Below, in pieces: positions 27,689 through 36,780 of a stretch of DNA of 64,000 nucleotides (within the stretch, counting starts at the first letter, position 1; every line of letters begins with the position of its first letter). Source of the DNA: Flagellimonas onchidii. Lineage in GTDB: Bacteria; Bacteroidota; Bacteroidia; Flavobacteriales; Flavobacteriaceae. A program made the translations under genes and the position numbers. The notes under the pieces were generated by a model. That model searched no databases. It was given only the letters and a program-made list of their open reading frames with translations, and had not been told where the DNA came from. The stretch lies in NCBI RefSeq assembly GCF_004804315.1, contig NZ_SRXX01000015.1, positions 28,168-92,167 of the forward strand, written 5' to 3'.

Positions 27689-28114
27689 ATGAAAATTAGG
27701 TTTAAGAAAAAAAGGCTTTATTCAAATTTGATTCTTGGAATTATTTGGACTGGCCTGGGGTTATATAACTTGTTGGAGGAAGATAATTTAAGAACCTTCG
27801 ATTATGGGTATCTAGCAATTGGGGTTTTATATTTAGCGCATTACATTTATGATTTAACCAATCAATATCTGACGATTGAAAATGGAATGATATGGAAACA
27901 TGCTTTTGGGAAGAAAATTAGATTGGACGAAATAAGCTGGATTAAAAAATTCGCAGGCGACTATATCTTAAAAACGGAATCAAAAGAACTTCATATAGAC
28001 ACGAATTTGATAAAAGAAAGCTCGCTTACCAAACTGAATAAAACGTTAGAAGAACTAAACTTGTCGTCAGATAAAACGCCATTTGCCAACAATAGAGGGG
28101 AGATGATTTATTAA
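27689..28114 (+). CDS. Small membrane protein with PH-like cytosolic part
   Basis: 141 residues. Two hydrophobic helices at about 10-28 and 40-58 precede a soluble beta-rich tail (YLTIENGMIWKHAFGKKIRL, then DYILKTESKELHID) that looks like a short bacterial PH domain. It follows the MNT-HEPN gene by 24 bp and is AT-rich. Function is unknown; it may be part of the same accessory block. Confidence 0.6.
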   Translation: MKIRFKKKRLYSNLILGIIWTGLGLYNLLEEDNLRTFDYGYLAIGVLYLAHYIYDLTNQYLTIENGMIWKHAFGKKIRLDEISWIKKFAGDYILKTESKELHIDTNLIKESSLTKLNKTLEELNLSSDKTPFANNRGEMIY

Positions 28115-28139
28115 AATTGATAGAGTTTTGGCCGTATTT

Positions 28140-28420
28140 TTAACTTCGTTCAGCTCAGGCTTTTCGAATTCGCAATTATAATAATATTCCTTTCCCTTTA
28201 AGGGAAAGGTGTCCACTTTAGTGGACGGAAAGGGTTAAACCGCACAGTTTGTCATTCCGTACTTGATACGGAATCCATCTCTTCCGAAACGTCAACCTGA
28301 ACTTGTTTCAGGTTCTCACAAGTTTGGTATTCAGTGTTGAGATTCTGAAATAAATTCAGAATGACGTAATTTATCCCTTCCGACCTTCGGCCACCTTCCC
28401 TTGCCAAGGGAAGGAACTTT
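28140..28420. repeat. Mosaic of intergenic hairpin repeats, right copy
   Basis: Gene-free stretch of about 320 bp between two convergent genes. It holds perfect stems: CCTTTCCCTT-T-AAGGGAAAGG (28189-28209), GTCCAC-TTTA-GTGGAC (28211-28226), ATTCCGTA/TACGGAAT (28254-28274), AACCTGAA/TTCAGGTT (28294-28314), ATTCTGAA-ATAAA-TTCAGAAT (28342-28362) and CCTTCCCTTG-C-CAAGGGAAGG (28394-28414). It runs parallel to 25770-25990 but with different units inserted at two points. Some stems may act as bidirectional terminators. Confidence 0.8.
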
Positions 28421-28434
28421 TGATTCAGCCAAAA

Positions 28435-28854
28435 TCAATCCCAATCCGGTTTTTTGCGGTTTGCTTTTTTGTCCGAATCCTTCTTTTTGCCCTTCAATCG
28501 TTTTTCAACGGAGGATTTTGAAGGTTTGGTAGGCTTCCGCTTTTTTGGGACTTCCAAAGCCGTTTTTATCAATTCAAAAAAACGTTTAATTATGATTTCC
28601 TTGTTTTTGTGCTGACTTCTAGATTCGTCGCATTGGATGATTAACACACCGTCCTTGGTCAACTTAGGTGCAAGTTTTATCAGAAGTCTTTCCTTTTCTC
28701 CTTCCGAAAAACCTTGGGAAGCATTTACATCAAAAGAAAGTTCCACTTTTGAGGAAACCTTGTTTACATGTTGCCCACCCGCTCCGCTGCTGCGAATGGC
28801 CTTAAAAGAGAGTTCTCTATGAATCTGTGCTTTGTTCAACTTGAAGACGGGCAT
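28435..28854 (-). CDS. arfB: Peptidyl-tRNA hydrolase ArfB-like ribosome rescue factor
   Basis: 139 residues from the ATG at 28854; the longer upstream reading lacks similarity. The catalytic loop SSGAGGQHVNKVSSKVEL contains the GGQ motif that hydrolyses peptidyl-tRNA in the ribosome. The C-terminal 35 residues are Lys/Arg-rich (KKRKPTKPSKSS and onward), the tail that lies in the empty mRNA channel of stalled ribosomes. It lacks the stop-codon recognition domain of release factors 1 and 2. The start lies inside the last 38 bp of the ABC ATPase gene, so the two are cotranscribed. Confidence 0.9.
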   Translation of the reverse strand: MPVFKLNKAQIHRELSFKAIRSSGAGGQHVNKVSSKVELSFDVNASQGFSEGEKERLLIKLAPKLTKDGVLIIQCDESRSQHKNKEIIIKRFFELIKTALEVPKKRKPTKPSKSSVEKRLKGKKKDSDKKANRKKPDWD

Positions 28855-29812
28855 TGATGGTTTCCAAAGATACGTTAAGGAAAACAGTGTCTCCGGGCTT
28901 AAGTTTTTTCGAAGTATTGAAGTATAGCGTAGTCCCTTCAATGGGTACCGTTTCATTGAGATAATGACTTCCCTTAAAAAAGGAAGTTTTTACCTGAGCT
29001 TCCAATCCAGAGGCTTTTGATAGTTGAAATTCGTGTGGATAAATCAATATGGAACGGTCGATTGTGGCATAGGCCTTTAACAGTTTAATAGGTAGTTCGT
29101 TCACCTCTCCAAACAATGAAGCCGTGTAATAGTTGGGAGGATTTTTGTAAAGTCTTTTGGTTTTCTGATTAGCAGTGATTCTTCCGTTCTCCAAAATAAG
29201 GGTTCGGTCTGCATAAGGCAGCACATCATTGGGATCATGACTTGCTGTAAGCACGGTGATGCCTTTCCCTTTTAAGTATTGAAATAGATTTCGACGGAGG
29301 GAATTGCGCTTGAAATTATCGATATGTCCGAAGGGCTCATCCAACAACAATACTTCAGGTTCTTGAGCCAGTACCCGGGCCAAGGCTACGCGTTGTTGTT
29401 GTCCACCACTTAGATTTTTAACCTTGATCTTCGCATAACCTTCCAATTCTATGAGCTCCAATAACTCTTGAATACGCTGCTCATGGATTTCTCTTTCAAA
29501 TACAGAAAGATGTTGCCCAATATTTTCTGCAACGGTGGTGAAGGGCATCAAATCAAAATCTTGTGAAAGGTATTTCATAAATGATTCACCGGGAATCAGA
29601 TTGTAATTGGGCCCTAGAATGGGTTTGTCTCCCCATAAAATAGTACCACCCTCAATATGCAAAAGCCCATAAATAACCTTGAGCAAAGTGCTTTTTCCGG
29701 ACCCACTCTCACCCATTAAGGCCACATGCTCGCCTTTGGCCACCTCAAAGGAAATAGCTTCCAAAGTGGTTTTGGAATCGTACGTAAATGAATCAAGATG
29801 GACTTTAAGCAT
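28817..29812 (-). CDS. ABC transporter ATPase with C-terminal TOBE-like domain
   Basis: 331 residues from ATG 29812 (MLKVHLDSFTYDSKT); an ORF extension adds ten residues that do not look coding. Motifs are Walker A GESGSGKSTLL, signature LSGGQQQRVALAR and Walker B VLLLDEPFGHID. After about residue 235 comes a beta-rich extension (SILIYPHEFQL, then KPGDTVFLNV) like the regulatory TOBE part of importers of the PotA/CysA/ModC group. No permease or binding protein is adjacent, so the partner is unknown. It lies just after a terminator-like structure following the peptidase gene. Confidence 0.85.
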   Translation of the reverse strand: MLKVHLDSFTYDSKTTLEAISFEVAKGEHVALMGESGSGKSTLLKVIYGLLHIEGGTILWGDKPILGPNYNLIPGESFMKYLSQDFDLMPFTTVAENIGQHLSVFEREIHEQRIQELLELIELEGYAKIKVKNLSGGQQQRVALARVLAQEPEVLLLDEPFGHIDNFKRNSLRRNLFQYLKGKGITVLTASHDPNDVLPYADRTLILENGRITANQKTKRLYKNPPNYYTASLFGEVNELPIKLLKAYATIDRSILIYPHEFQLSKASGLEAQVKTSFFKGSHYLNETVPIEGTTLYFNTSKKLKPGDTVFLNVSLETINARLQVEQSTDS

Positions 29813-29821
29813 GATGGGTTG

Positions 29822-29869
29822 AAAATAAAAAATCCGCTTCAATAGAAACGGATTTTGTAGCTATTGAAG
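29822..29869 (-). terminator. Terminator with a competing antiterminator-like pairing
   Basis: On the minus strand AAAATCCG (29856-29849) pairs with CGGATTTT (29836-29829), followed by TTATTTTC: an intrinsic terminator after the peptidase stop. In addition CTTCAATAG (29869-29861) is perfectly complementary to CTATTGAAG (29845-29837). The segments lie in order 1, 2, 3, 4 with 1:3 and 2:4 pairing, so the two stems exclude each other or form a pseudoknot. Readthrough would reach the ABC ATPase gene. Confidence 0.6.
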
Positions 29870-29874
29870 TATTT

Positions 29875-32028
29875 CTAATCCTTGAATTCCTTTAATACGG
29901 CTTGGTTTGGTAGTTTGTCATAACCCATATTGAATAAGGTGAACCCAAAGATATCCGCATATTGTTCAATGGTTTTGCTCACAGGGGTACCCGCTCCGTG
30001 TCCGGCGTTAGTTTCGATTCGAATCAGGGTCGGACTGTCTCCAGCTTGGTTTTCCTGAAGCTCTGCAGCAAACTTAAAACTGTGGGCCGGTACTACACGA
30101 TCATCATGGTCCCCGGTGGTGACCAAGGTTGCTGGATAGGAGGTGCCCTCTTTAATATTGTGTAAGGGAGAATACCCTTTCAGGTAATTGAACATTTCCT
30201 CGCTTTCTTCCGAGGTTCCATAATCATAAGCCCAACCAGCACCAGCTGTAAATGTATGGTAGCGGAGCATGTCCAAAACACCAACCGCCGGAAGTGCAAC
30301 TTGCATTAGATCAGGACGCTGTGTCATAGTGGCACCGACCAAAAGCCCACCATTGGATCCACCGCGAATGGCCAAATACTCCTTTGAAGTATATTTATTT
30401 TCAATTAAGTACTCGGCAGCAGCGATAAAATCATCAAAAACATTCTGCTTTTGCTGTTTGGTGCCGGCAATATGCCATTTTTTACCATATTCCCCACCAC
30501 CTCTAAGGTTGGGGACAGCATAAACTCCTCCTTGTTCCATCCATACGGCATTCACAATACTGAAAGAAGGGGTCAAACTAATATTGAAGCCCCCATATCC
30601 GTACAAAATAGTGGGATTTTTGCCGTTGAGCTCCAACCCTTTTTTGTAGGTAATCATCATAGGCACCTTGGTGCCGTCCTTTGAGGTATAAAAAACCTGT
30701 TTGGACTCGTAGTTTTCTGGATTGAAATCGATTTCAGGACTCCAATGGGGTTTGTATTCCCCATTTTCTACATTGAATTTATAGGAAGAGCTGGGGGTGT
30801 TATAATTCGTAAAAGAAAAATAAAACACCTTTTCGTCTTTTTTACCTCCAAAACCGTTGGCACTTCCAAGTCCCGGAAGTTTGACCTCTCTTACCAAATT
30901 ACCCTCATAATCATATTGAAGCACCTTGGAGAGGGCATCTACCATATATTCCGCAAAGAAGTATCCTCCTCCCGTTCCCACGGTTAACACATTTTCTGTT
31001 TCAGGGATTAAGTCTTTCCAGTTATCGGGTGTTGGAGTTGAAGCATCTACGACCACTACCTTTTTGTTTGGGGCGTTCCTATTCGTAACTAAGAAAAGTT
31101 TGGAGCCTTCATTGTCAATTACATAGGTGTCTGATTCGGTGTCATTGACGATAGGAATCAGTGGGCCGTCTGGTTGGGTTAAATCCTTTAAGAAAAGTTT
31201 GTTGCCCGAGGTTGAGGTCGCAGCAGAAATAAATAAAAACTGTTCGTCCTCAGAAACCGAGGCACCCACATAGCGGTGTTTTTCTTCGGGAGTGGCTCCA
31301 AAAACGACCTTATCGGTACTTTGGGGTGTTCCTAGTTTATGATAGTATACTTTGTGCTGATCGGTCTTGGCCGAAAGTTCACTTCCTTCTGGTTTGTCAT
31401 AACTGGAATAGAAGAAACCATCGTTTCCTTTCCAAGAGATGCCACTGAATTTAATATCGACCAAAGTATCCTCGACCACTTCCCTGGTTTCGGCATCGAT
31501 TACGATACCTTTTCGCCAATCGCTCCCTCCTTCGGAAATGAGATAGGCCGCTTTGGAACCGTCTTTGGTAAAGCTAAGTCCCATTAGAGAAGTAGTTCCA
31601 TCTTCCGAAAAAGTGTTGGGATCTAGGAAAACCTCTTCCCAACCACCTACTTGTTTTCGGTATACCACATATTGGTTTTGCAGCCCGTCGTTTTTATAGA
31701 AATAGATATACTTGCCCTCTTTAAAGGGAGAGCCTACTTTTTCGTAATTCCATAATTTCTCCAGGCGGTTTTTCAAATCTTCCCGAAAAGGGATTTGATC
31801 CAAATAACCAAATGTGGTGGCATTTTGTTCTTTGACCCAAGCTTCAGTTTCGGGGCTTCGGTCGTCTTCCAGCCAACGGAAGGGATCTTTGACATCGGTT
31901 CCAAAATAGGTGTCTACCGTGTCAACTTTTTTGGTAGTGGGATAATTCACAGCAATAGGCTCTCTTTGGGTTGTAGTTTCGCAGGCAGCAACGACGGCCA
32001 CAACAGCTAACAGACTTATTTTTCGCAT
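29875..32028 (-). CDS. Prolyl oligopeptidase family serine peptidase (S9A), lipoprotein
   Basis: 717 residues. A lipobox-like start ([17 protein letters not shown]) suggests export with lipid anchoring at the Cys. [13 protein letters not shown] is the N-terminal signature of prolyl oligopeptidases, followed by a seven-bladed propeller of about 350 residues. The C-terminal alpha/beta hydrolase domain carries Ser558 in RGGSNGGLL, Asp642/643 in GDHDDRVVP and His677 in NAGHGAG. It cleaves short peptides after proline. A peptide-scavenging role in the periplasm is likely. Confidence 0.93.
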   Translation of the reverse strand: MRKISLLAVVAVVAACETTTQREPIAVNYPTTKKVDTVDTYFGTDVKDPFRWLEDDRSPETEAWVKEQNATTFGYLDQIPFREDLKNRLEKLWNYEKVGSPFKEGKYIYFYKNDGLQNQYVVYRKQVGGWEEVFLDPNTFSEDGTTSLMGLSFTKDGSKAAYLISEGGSDWRKGIVIDAETREVVEDTLVDIKFSGISWKGNDGFFYSSYDKPEGSELSAKTDQHKVYYHKLGTPQSTDKVVFGATPEEKHRYVGASVSEDEQFLFISAATSTSGNKLFLKDLTQPDGPLIPIVNDTESDTYVIDNEGSKLFLVTNRNAPNKKVVVVDASTPTPDNWKDLIPETENVLTVGTGGGYFFAEYMVDALSKVLQYDYEGNLVREVKLPGLGSANGFGGKKDEKVFYFSFTNYNTPSSSYKFNVENGEYKPHWSPEIDFNPENYESKQVFYTSKDGTKVPMMITYKKGLELNGKNPTILYGYGGFNISLTPSFSIVNAVWMEQGGVYAVPNLRGGGEYGKKWHIAGTKQQKQNVFDDFIAAAEYLIENKYTSKEYLAIRGGSNGGLLVGATMTQRPDLMQVALPAVGVLDMLRYHTFTAGAGWAYDYGTSEESEEMFNYLKGYSPLHNIKEGTSYPATLVTTGDHDDRVVPAHSFKFAAELQENQAGDSPTLIRIETNAGHGAGTPVSKTIEQYADIFGFTLFNMGYDKLPNQAVLKEFKD

Positions 32029-32099
32029 TTTTTTCAGATTGATTCTGATAAAAATACCATAAATAATCGTTACCTAAATAGAGTAAGGTTAATTACCTT

Positions 32100-33113
32100 T
32101 TATGAAACGGCTTCAGAGGTCGAGGAAACCAAACTGTTCTCTACCAAATACTCCGCTATTTGAACCGCATTGGTAGCAGCTCCTTTCCTAAGATTGTCCG
32201 ATACTACCCACATGTTCAAAGTGTTGGGTTGGGTTTCATCTCTTCGGATACGACCAACAAAAACATCGTCCTTATCATGCGCATAAATAGGCATCGGATA
32301 GGTGTTGGTGTCCGGGTCGTCCTGAACCACTATTCCTGGAGTTTCGCTCAACAGTCTTCGAACTTCTGCAAGATCAAAATCGTTATGGAACTCCACATTT
32401 ACTGATTCAGAATGACCTCCGGCAGTTGGAATTCTTACCGCCGTCGCAGAAACTGAGAAGGTACGGTCGTTCAATATTTTTTGAGGCTCTCGGGCCAGTT
32501 TCATTTCTTCTTTGGTATATCCGTTTTCCAAGAATACATCACAATGTGGCAATGCGTTTCTTCCGATGGGATATGGATATGCCATTTCTCCCTCAACGCC
32601 CGCAATTTCATTTTCCAATTGTTGCACGGCTTTAACACCAGTTCCAGAAACAGACTGATACGTAGAAACCACCACCCGTTTCATTTGATATTTTTTGTGC
32701 AACGGATCAAGGGCCATCACCATTTGAATGGTAGAACAGTTGGGGTTTGCAATAATCTTGTCCTCAGCGGTCAGTTCTTTTGCATTGATTTCTGGAACTA
32801 CCAACTTTTTGTCGGGATCCATTCGCCAAGCGGATGAATTGTCGATTACCGTTGTGCCTACTTCGGCAAATTTTGGAGCCCATTCCAAAGAAGTTCCGCC
32901 CCCTGCGGAAAAGATGGCAATATCAGGTTGGGCAGTTACTGCGTCGGCAAGGCCAATAATGGTGTATTCTTCACCTTTATAGCTCAACTTTTTACCTATG
33001 GAACGTTCTGAAGCGACCAATAGCAATTCCGAAATGGGAAAATTACGCTCGGCCAATACTTTCAACATTACTTCGCCAACCATTCCTGTGGCACCTACAA
33101 CTGCTACTTTCAT
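32100..33113 (-). CDS. asd: Aspartate-semialdehyde dehydrogenase
   Basis: 337 residues, usual length. The N-terminal VAVVGATGMVGEVML is the NADP-binding glycine loop. Cys126 in ANPNCSTIQM is the catalytic thiol, and GGHSESVNVEF contains the conserved His region. It reduces aspartyl-phosphate to aspartate semialdehyde, the branch point to lysine/diaminopimelate, threonine and methionine. A clear Bacteroidota promoter lies 20 bp upstream. Confidence 0.96.
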   Translation of the reverse strand: MKVAVVGATGMVGEVMLKVLAERNFPISELLLVASERSIGKKLSYKGEEYTIIGLADAVTAQPDIAIFSAGGGTSLEWAPKFAEVGTTVIDNSSAWRMDPDKKLVVPEINAKELTAEDKIIANPNCSTIQMVMALDPLHKKYQMKRVVVSTYQSVSGTGVKAVQQLENEIAGVEGEMAYPYPIGRNALPHCDVFLENGYTKEEMKLAREPQKILNDRTFSVSATAVRIPTAGGHSESVNVEFHNDFDLAEVRRLLSETPGIVVQDDPDTNTYPMPIYAHDKDDVFVGRIRRDETQPNTLNMWVVSDNLRKGAATNAVQIAEYLVENSLVSSTSEAVS

Positions 33114-33133
33114 TTGATTTTAATTTGAGGGAG

Positions 33134-33163
33134 CAAAGTTAGGGTAGAATCATTTCTAAACAA
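33134..33163 (-). promoter_or_regulatory. Bacteroidota-type promoter of asd
   Basis: The minus strand shows TTG (33163-33161), exactly 19 bp, then TAACTTTG (33141-33134). This matches the -33 TTG and -7 TAnnTTTG pattern of the Bacteroidota primary sigma factor without mismatch. It is the cleanest promoter I found in the window. Confidence 0.7.
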
Positions 33164-33204
33164 GCATTTTATTAGCCTATAATCAAAAAATAACAAAATG
33201 TTAT

Positions 33205-33246
33205 AAATAAAACAACCGTCAGCAAGTTAGCGAAACAAACTGACGG
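33205..33246 (-). terminator. Intrinsic terminator after mscL
   Basis: On the minus strand CCGTCAG pairs with CTGACGG (plus positions 33216-33222 and 33240-33246), followed by TTGTTTTATTT. It separates mscL from the asd promoter. Confidence 0.75.
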
Positions 33247-33297
33247 CTTTAAAGGTTGGTTGCAGTGTAGCGGTCACCCAAGTTGGGCAAACGATCT

Positions 33298-33705
33298 TTA
33301 TTTCTTCAGCAAATCCCTGATTTCTGCAAGCAGTTCTTCTTGTGTAGGACCTTTTGGTGCTTCGGGAGCTGGTTCCTCTTTCTTCTTCATTTTATTGACG
33401 CCCTTCACGATCAAGAACATGACAAAGGCCACAATGATAAAGTCGATGACGTTGGTCAGGAATTCTCCATACATGACCACGACTTCACCCACTTTTTCGC
33501 CAGCGTCATTTACTGTTCCTTGCTTTAAGGTGTACTTTAAATCTTTGAAATCCGCATTGAAAAGAAGACCGATGAGGGGTGAAACAATTCCACCTGTAAA
33601 GGAAGCCACCACTTTATTGAAAGCGGCACCCATGACGAAACCTACGGCGATGTCCACCAGGTTTCCTTTCATTGCAAAGTCCTTAAATTCCTTTAAAAAT
33701 CCCAT
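33298..33705 (-). CDS. mscL: Large-conductance mechanosensitive channel
   Basis: 135 residues, standard for MscL. The N-terminal GFLKEFKDFAMKGNLVDIAV is the family signature covering the amphipathic helix and the start of TM1; TM1 continues GFVMGAAFNKVVASF. TM2 is VIDFIIVAFVMFLIVKGVN, and the C-terminal helix is EELLAEIRDLL. It opens under membrane tension to release solutes in osmotic downshock. A terminator follows. Confidence 0.96.
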   Translation of the reverse strand: MGFLKEFKDFAMKGNLVDIAVGFVMGAAFNKVVASFTGGIVSPLIGLLFNADFKDLKYTLKQGTVNDAGEKVGEVVVMYGEFLTNVIDFIIVAFVMFLIVKGVNKMKKKEEPAPEAPKGPTQEELLAEIRDLLKK

Positions 33706-33783
33706 GTTATAGTTATTTAAGTTAGTTAATAGGTTTACAATGTAGCTAAAAAAGGGATGAAAGGCAATGCGAAGTGTTGAAAA

Positions 33784-34893
33784 TCAGGCGTTGATGATTA
33801 CTCTTTCTACCCTCGGAGAAATGGCGGTCAATACTTCATAAGAGATGGTATTTGCAGCATTCGCAAAGGCTTCTGCCGAGGCTCCTTGCCCAAAAACGAG
33901 CACTTCGTCCCCTGCTTTGCAATCAATTCCCGTTACGTCGACCATGATCATATCCATACATACATTGCCAATGATGGGTGCTTTTTTTCCATTGATGGAA
34001 ACATGGGTTTTCCCATTACCATACTGACGACCAATTCCGTCGGCATGTCCTAAAGGGAGAGTGGCGGTGGTTCGAAACCCTTTGGATTGGTATGTCCGGT
34101 TGTACCCTACGCTTTCGTTCGGCTCTATTTTGTGCATTTGGGAAATAACTGTTTTCAAGGTGGCGACAGGTTGGAGTTTTGAATCAACATTCGCATGGTT
34201 TCCATAACCATAGAGGCCTATCCCACTGCGCACCATTTCAAATTGGGCTTCAGGATAGTTTAAGATTCCCGAGGTGTTCAACATATGACGAAAAGGGGAA
34301 TGATCTAATTTTTCACTGACCTCCCTGCTTATTTTTTCAAAAGTGTTGATTTGGTTTTGACTGAAGTCCTTTTCATTTCGATCTTCTGAAGCCGCCAAAT
34401 GCGAGAAAATGGAAATTACGTTTAGCTCATTTTTACCCTGCAACTGTTCTTGGATATAATCCACATCATTTTCCCAAAACCCTAATCGATTGAGACCTGT
34501 ATTAAATTTGATATGGACCGGATAGTCGGTTAATTGTCTTTGACTTGCAGTCTCCAAAAACTGCCTTAGAATTTTAGGCGAATAAAGGCTAGGTTCCAAA
34601 GCATGATCGATCATTTCTTCAAAGTTTGTAGGTAATGGATGCAACACCAGAATGGGTGTCTTTATTCCTACGTTTCTTAGAAGAACACCTTCTTTCACAT
34701 AGGCCACGGCAAGATAATCCGCTCCCAAACTTTCCAGTTTTTTGGCAATCTCCACCATGTCATTGCCATAGGCAAAAGCCTTGACTACGGCCAAAAATTT
34801 GGTTTTTGGATCTATTTTGGATTTTAGATAGCTGAAATTGTGCTCAAGGGCCTTCAGATTTATAAAAAGAGTGGTTTCACCAATTTTATCCAT
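33784..34893 (-). CDS. alr: Alanine racemase
   Basis: 369 residues from ATG 34893, which overlaps the tdk stop by 8 bp; the longer ORF reads back into tdk and is unlikely. The PLP lysine is in FLAVVKAFAYGND and the second catalytic base Tyr in ESVGYNRTYQ. It makes D-alanine for peptidoglycan. Coupling to tdk by overlap is seen here directly. Confidence 0.95.
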   Translation of the reverse strand: MDKIGETTLFINLKALEHNFSYLKSKIDPKTKFLAVVKAFAYGNDMVEIAKKLESLGADYLAVAYVKEGVLLRNVGIKTPILVLHPLPTNFEEMIDHALEPSLYSPKILRQFLETASQRQLTDYPVHIKFNTGLNRLGFWENDVDYIQEQLQGKNELNVISIFSHLAASEDRNEKDFSQNQINTFEKISREVSEKLDHSPFRHMLNTSGILNYPEAQFEMVRSGIGLYGYGNHANVDSKLQPVATLKTVISQMHKIEPNESVGYNRTYQSKGFRTTATLPLGHADGIGRQYGNGKTHVSINGKKAPIIGNVCMDMIMVDVTGIDCKAGDEVLVFGQGASAEAFANAANTISYEVLTAISPRVERVIINA

Positions 34894-35530
34894 TGGCCGG
34901 TTTCTTTTTAGCATCCACTTCCTCAGCTTCAACATCCATTTTGCTCACCTTTTCTTTAAGCATAGCCTTGTAGAATGCAGCTCTGCTCAAAGGTTCATAC
35001 TCACCAGTTTCCCCAAGGAGTACCAATTTGTCATTATTGGCTTTTCTAAAACTATAATTGGCGAGATTTCCTGTTCGCGTGCAAACGGCATGCACCTTGG
35101 TCACATATTCCGCAGTGGCCATTAGAGCTGGCATGGGGCCGAAGGGATTTCCCTTAAAATCCATGTCCAGACCGGCAACTACAACCCTTACACCACGGTT
35201 CGCTAGATCATTACAAACAGTAACAATTTCGTCATCAAAAAATTGGGCCTCGTCAATACCCACCACATCACAATCATCTGCCAAAATCCGAATATTGGCT
35301 GCTGCTGGAACTGGCGTGGAGCGTATTTCATTGGCATCATGGGAAACAACCATGTCTTCGTGATATCGGGTATCCACAATCGGTTTGAAGATTTCCACCT
35401 TTTGCTTGGCAAACTGCGCGCGTCTCAATCTTCTGATCAATTCCTCCGTCTTTCCAGAAAACATGGAGCCACAGATAACTTCTATCCAGCCAAATTGTTC
35501 TTTAGGGTTGACGGTGTTTTCGAGAAACAT
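34886..35530 (-). CDS. tdk: Thymidine kinase
   Basis: 214 residues. Walker A is GSMFSGKTEELI, the DEAQFFD motif (GIDEAQFFDDEI) is the Mg-binding/lasso region, and YSFRKA near 150 marks the thymidine site. Many type II thymidine kinases hold a zinc by a CxxC plus further cysteines; here VHAVCTRTGNLA keeps only one of the first pair. The C-terminus is a charged tail (about 25 residues) that runs into the alr start. It salvages thymidine to dTMP. Confidence 0.94.
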   Translation of the reverse strand: MFLENTVNPKEQFGWIEVICGSMFSGKTEELIRRLRRAQFAKQKVEIFKPIVDTRYHEDMVVSHDANEIRSTPVPAAANIRILADDCDVVGIDEAQFFDDEIVTVCNDLANRGVRVVVAGLDMDFKGNPFGPMPALMATAEYVTKVHAVCTRTGNLANYSFRKANNDKLVLLGETGEYEPLSRAAFYKAMLKEKVSKMDVEAEEVDAKKKPANG

Positions 35531-35688
35531 ACTGTACTTTTAAACGAAATTGGGTAGTTTTTTCGTTTTATTAAAGGAAAACACAAAACTACTAAAAAAA
35601 TATGCCTTGATTTAGGGTTAAAATTTAACCTTTTATTCGTACAGAAATATTCAAATAGGTTTTATTTTTATAAGAAAGATTTAAAGCG

Positions 35689-36360
35689 ATGATCAGGAAA
35701 TTAAGGGAAGAATTGATAAAGCTCTCGACAGACATCATTACGTCAAGAGAGGATAAGGAGTTGACAGAGCTTTATGACAGTGCGAAGGAAATTTATGAGA
35801 AATTGGCCGTACTCAAATTTATTGATGAAAAGTTAAGTGATGTGGAGGTGGACGTTTCCAAAAATGTAATCGCCACAAGATTTGAAAAAATGGCCAATGC
35901 CGTGCTCAGCGGAAACATTGCCGTGCCAGAAAGCAATCCACACGAAGATGACATTATAACACCTGGAATGGATACCATCAAGGATATGGTTTCCGAAATG
36001 CCTGCCGATGCTGCATTGGAACAAGTATTTACCGAGTTTGTGGCAAAACCTGAGATCATCAAGAACGAAAAAGAGATTCTTGCTCCGGTCGAAAAAAACG
36101 CAGGACCTAAATCTGTAAACGACACTTTTGTTAAGGATTTAAAAGTTGGGCTTAACGACAGGCTCGCATTTGTGAAACATCTGTTCGATGATGACATGAA
36201 CGACTACAATCGCGTGATTTCCCAATTGAATACGATTGATACCGAGGAGCGCTCTATATCGTTCATCAACAATATGGTAAAGCCTGAATATAACAACTGG
36301 GAGGGTAAGCAGCAGTACGAAGAACGTTTTATAGCTTTGATCGAACGCAGATTTGTTTAA
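35689..36360 (+). CDS. Conserved hypothetical protein
   Basis: 223 residues, acidic, mostly helical, no membrane segment. The N-terminus IRKLREELIKLSTDIITSRE and C-terminus QQYEERFIALIERRF look well conserved in character, with a low-complexity linker between about 95 and 140. It faces away from tdk across a gap containing the perfect palindrome GGTTAAAATTTAACC (35616-35630). I recognise it only as a flavobacterial protein of unknown role. Confidence 0.7.
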   Translation: MIRKLREELIKLSTDIITSREDKELTELYDSAKEIYEKLAVLKFIDEKLSDVEVDVSKNVIATRFEKMANAVLSGNIAVPESNPHEDDIITPGMDTIKDMVSEMPADAALEQVFTEFVAKPEIIKNEKEILAPVEKNAGPKSVNDTFVKDLKVGLNDRLAFVKHLFDDDMNDYNRVISQLNTIDTEERSISFINNMVKPEYNNWEGKQQYEERFIALIERRFV

Positions 36361-36414
36361 ACCGTTTTCCATTTACTTTTTATACTTTTAGGAACACATC
36401 CTAAAAACATCAAC

Positions 36415-36771
36415 ATGAAGATTAAAAAGATTGCCTTTTGGCTGTCCACGGGATTGCTCACTGCTTTAATGTGCTTTTCCGTCTACAATTACTTTTTTAA
36501 CCATGAAGCCATTGCCGGGTTCTATGAGGCGATGGGCTACCCCACCTATCTTATCTATCCCTTGGGGATTGCAAAGCTTTTGGGCTTGGTGGCCATTTGG
36601 GGCAATTTCTCAAAGTGGTTAAAAGAATGGGCTTATGCCGGATTCTTTTTTAATACCGTACTAGCCTTTTTTGCTCACTATATGATAGGTGATGGAAGTC
36701 AAGGCGGAGCCGCGATGGCACTTGTTTTTGTTTTGGTCTCTTATTTTACAGGAAAGCAAGTAAGGCCGTAA
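36415..36771 (+). CDS. DoxX-like membrane protein
   Basis: 118 residues with four hydrophobic helices: 7-27, 46-62, 71-90 and 97-113. The glycine in MGYPTYLIYPLGIAKLLGLV and the spacing of helices fit the DoxX-like family. The stop codon lies inside a TAACTTTG sequence that may act as the -7 box of rsmI. Function in this organism is unknown. Confidence 0.75.
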   Translation: MKIKKIAFWLSTGLLTALMCFSVYNYFFNHEAIAGFYEAMGYPTYLIYPLGIAKLLGLVAIWGNFSKWLKEWAYAGFFFNTVLAFFAHYMIGDGSQGGAAMALVFVLVSYFTGKQVRP

Positions 36772-36780
36772 CTTTGGCCC

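Noticed and set aside
28855..28956. N-terminal extension of ArfB
   Set aside because: The extra residues come from another frame of the ABC ATPase gene, while the ATG at 28854 gives the conserved ArfB start.
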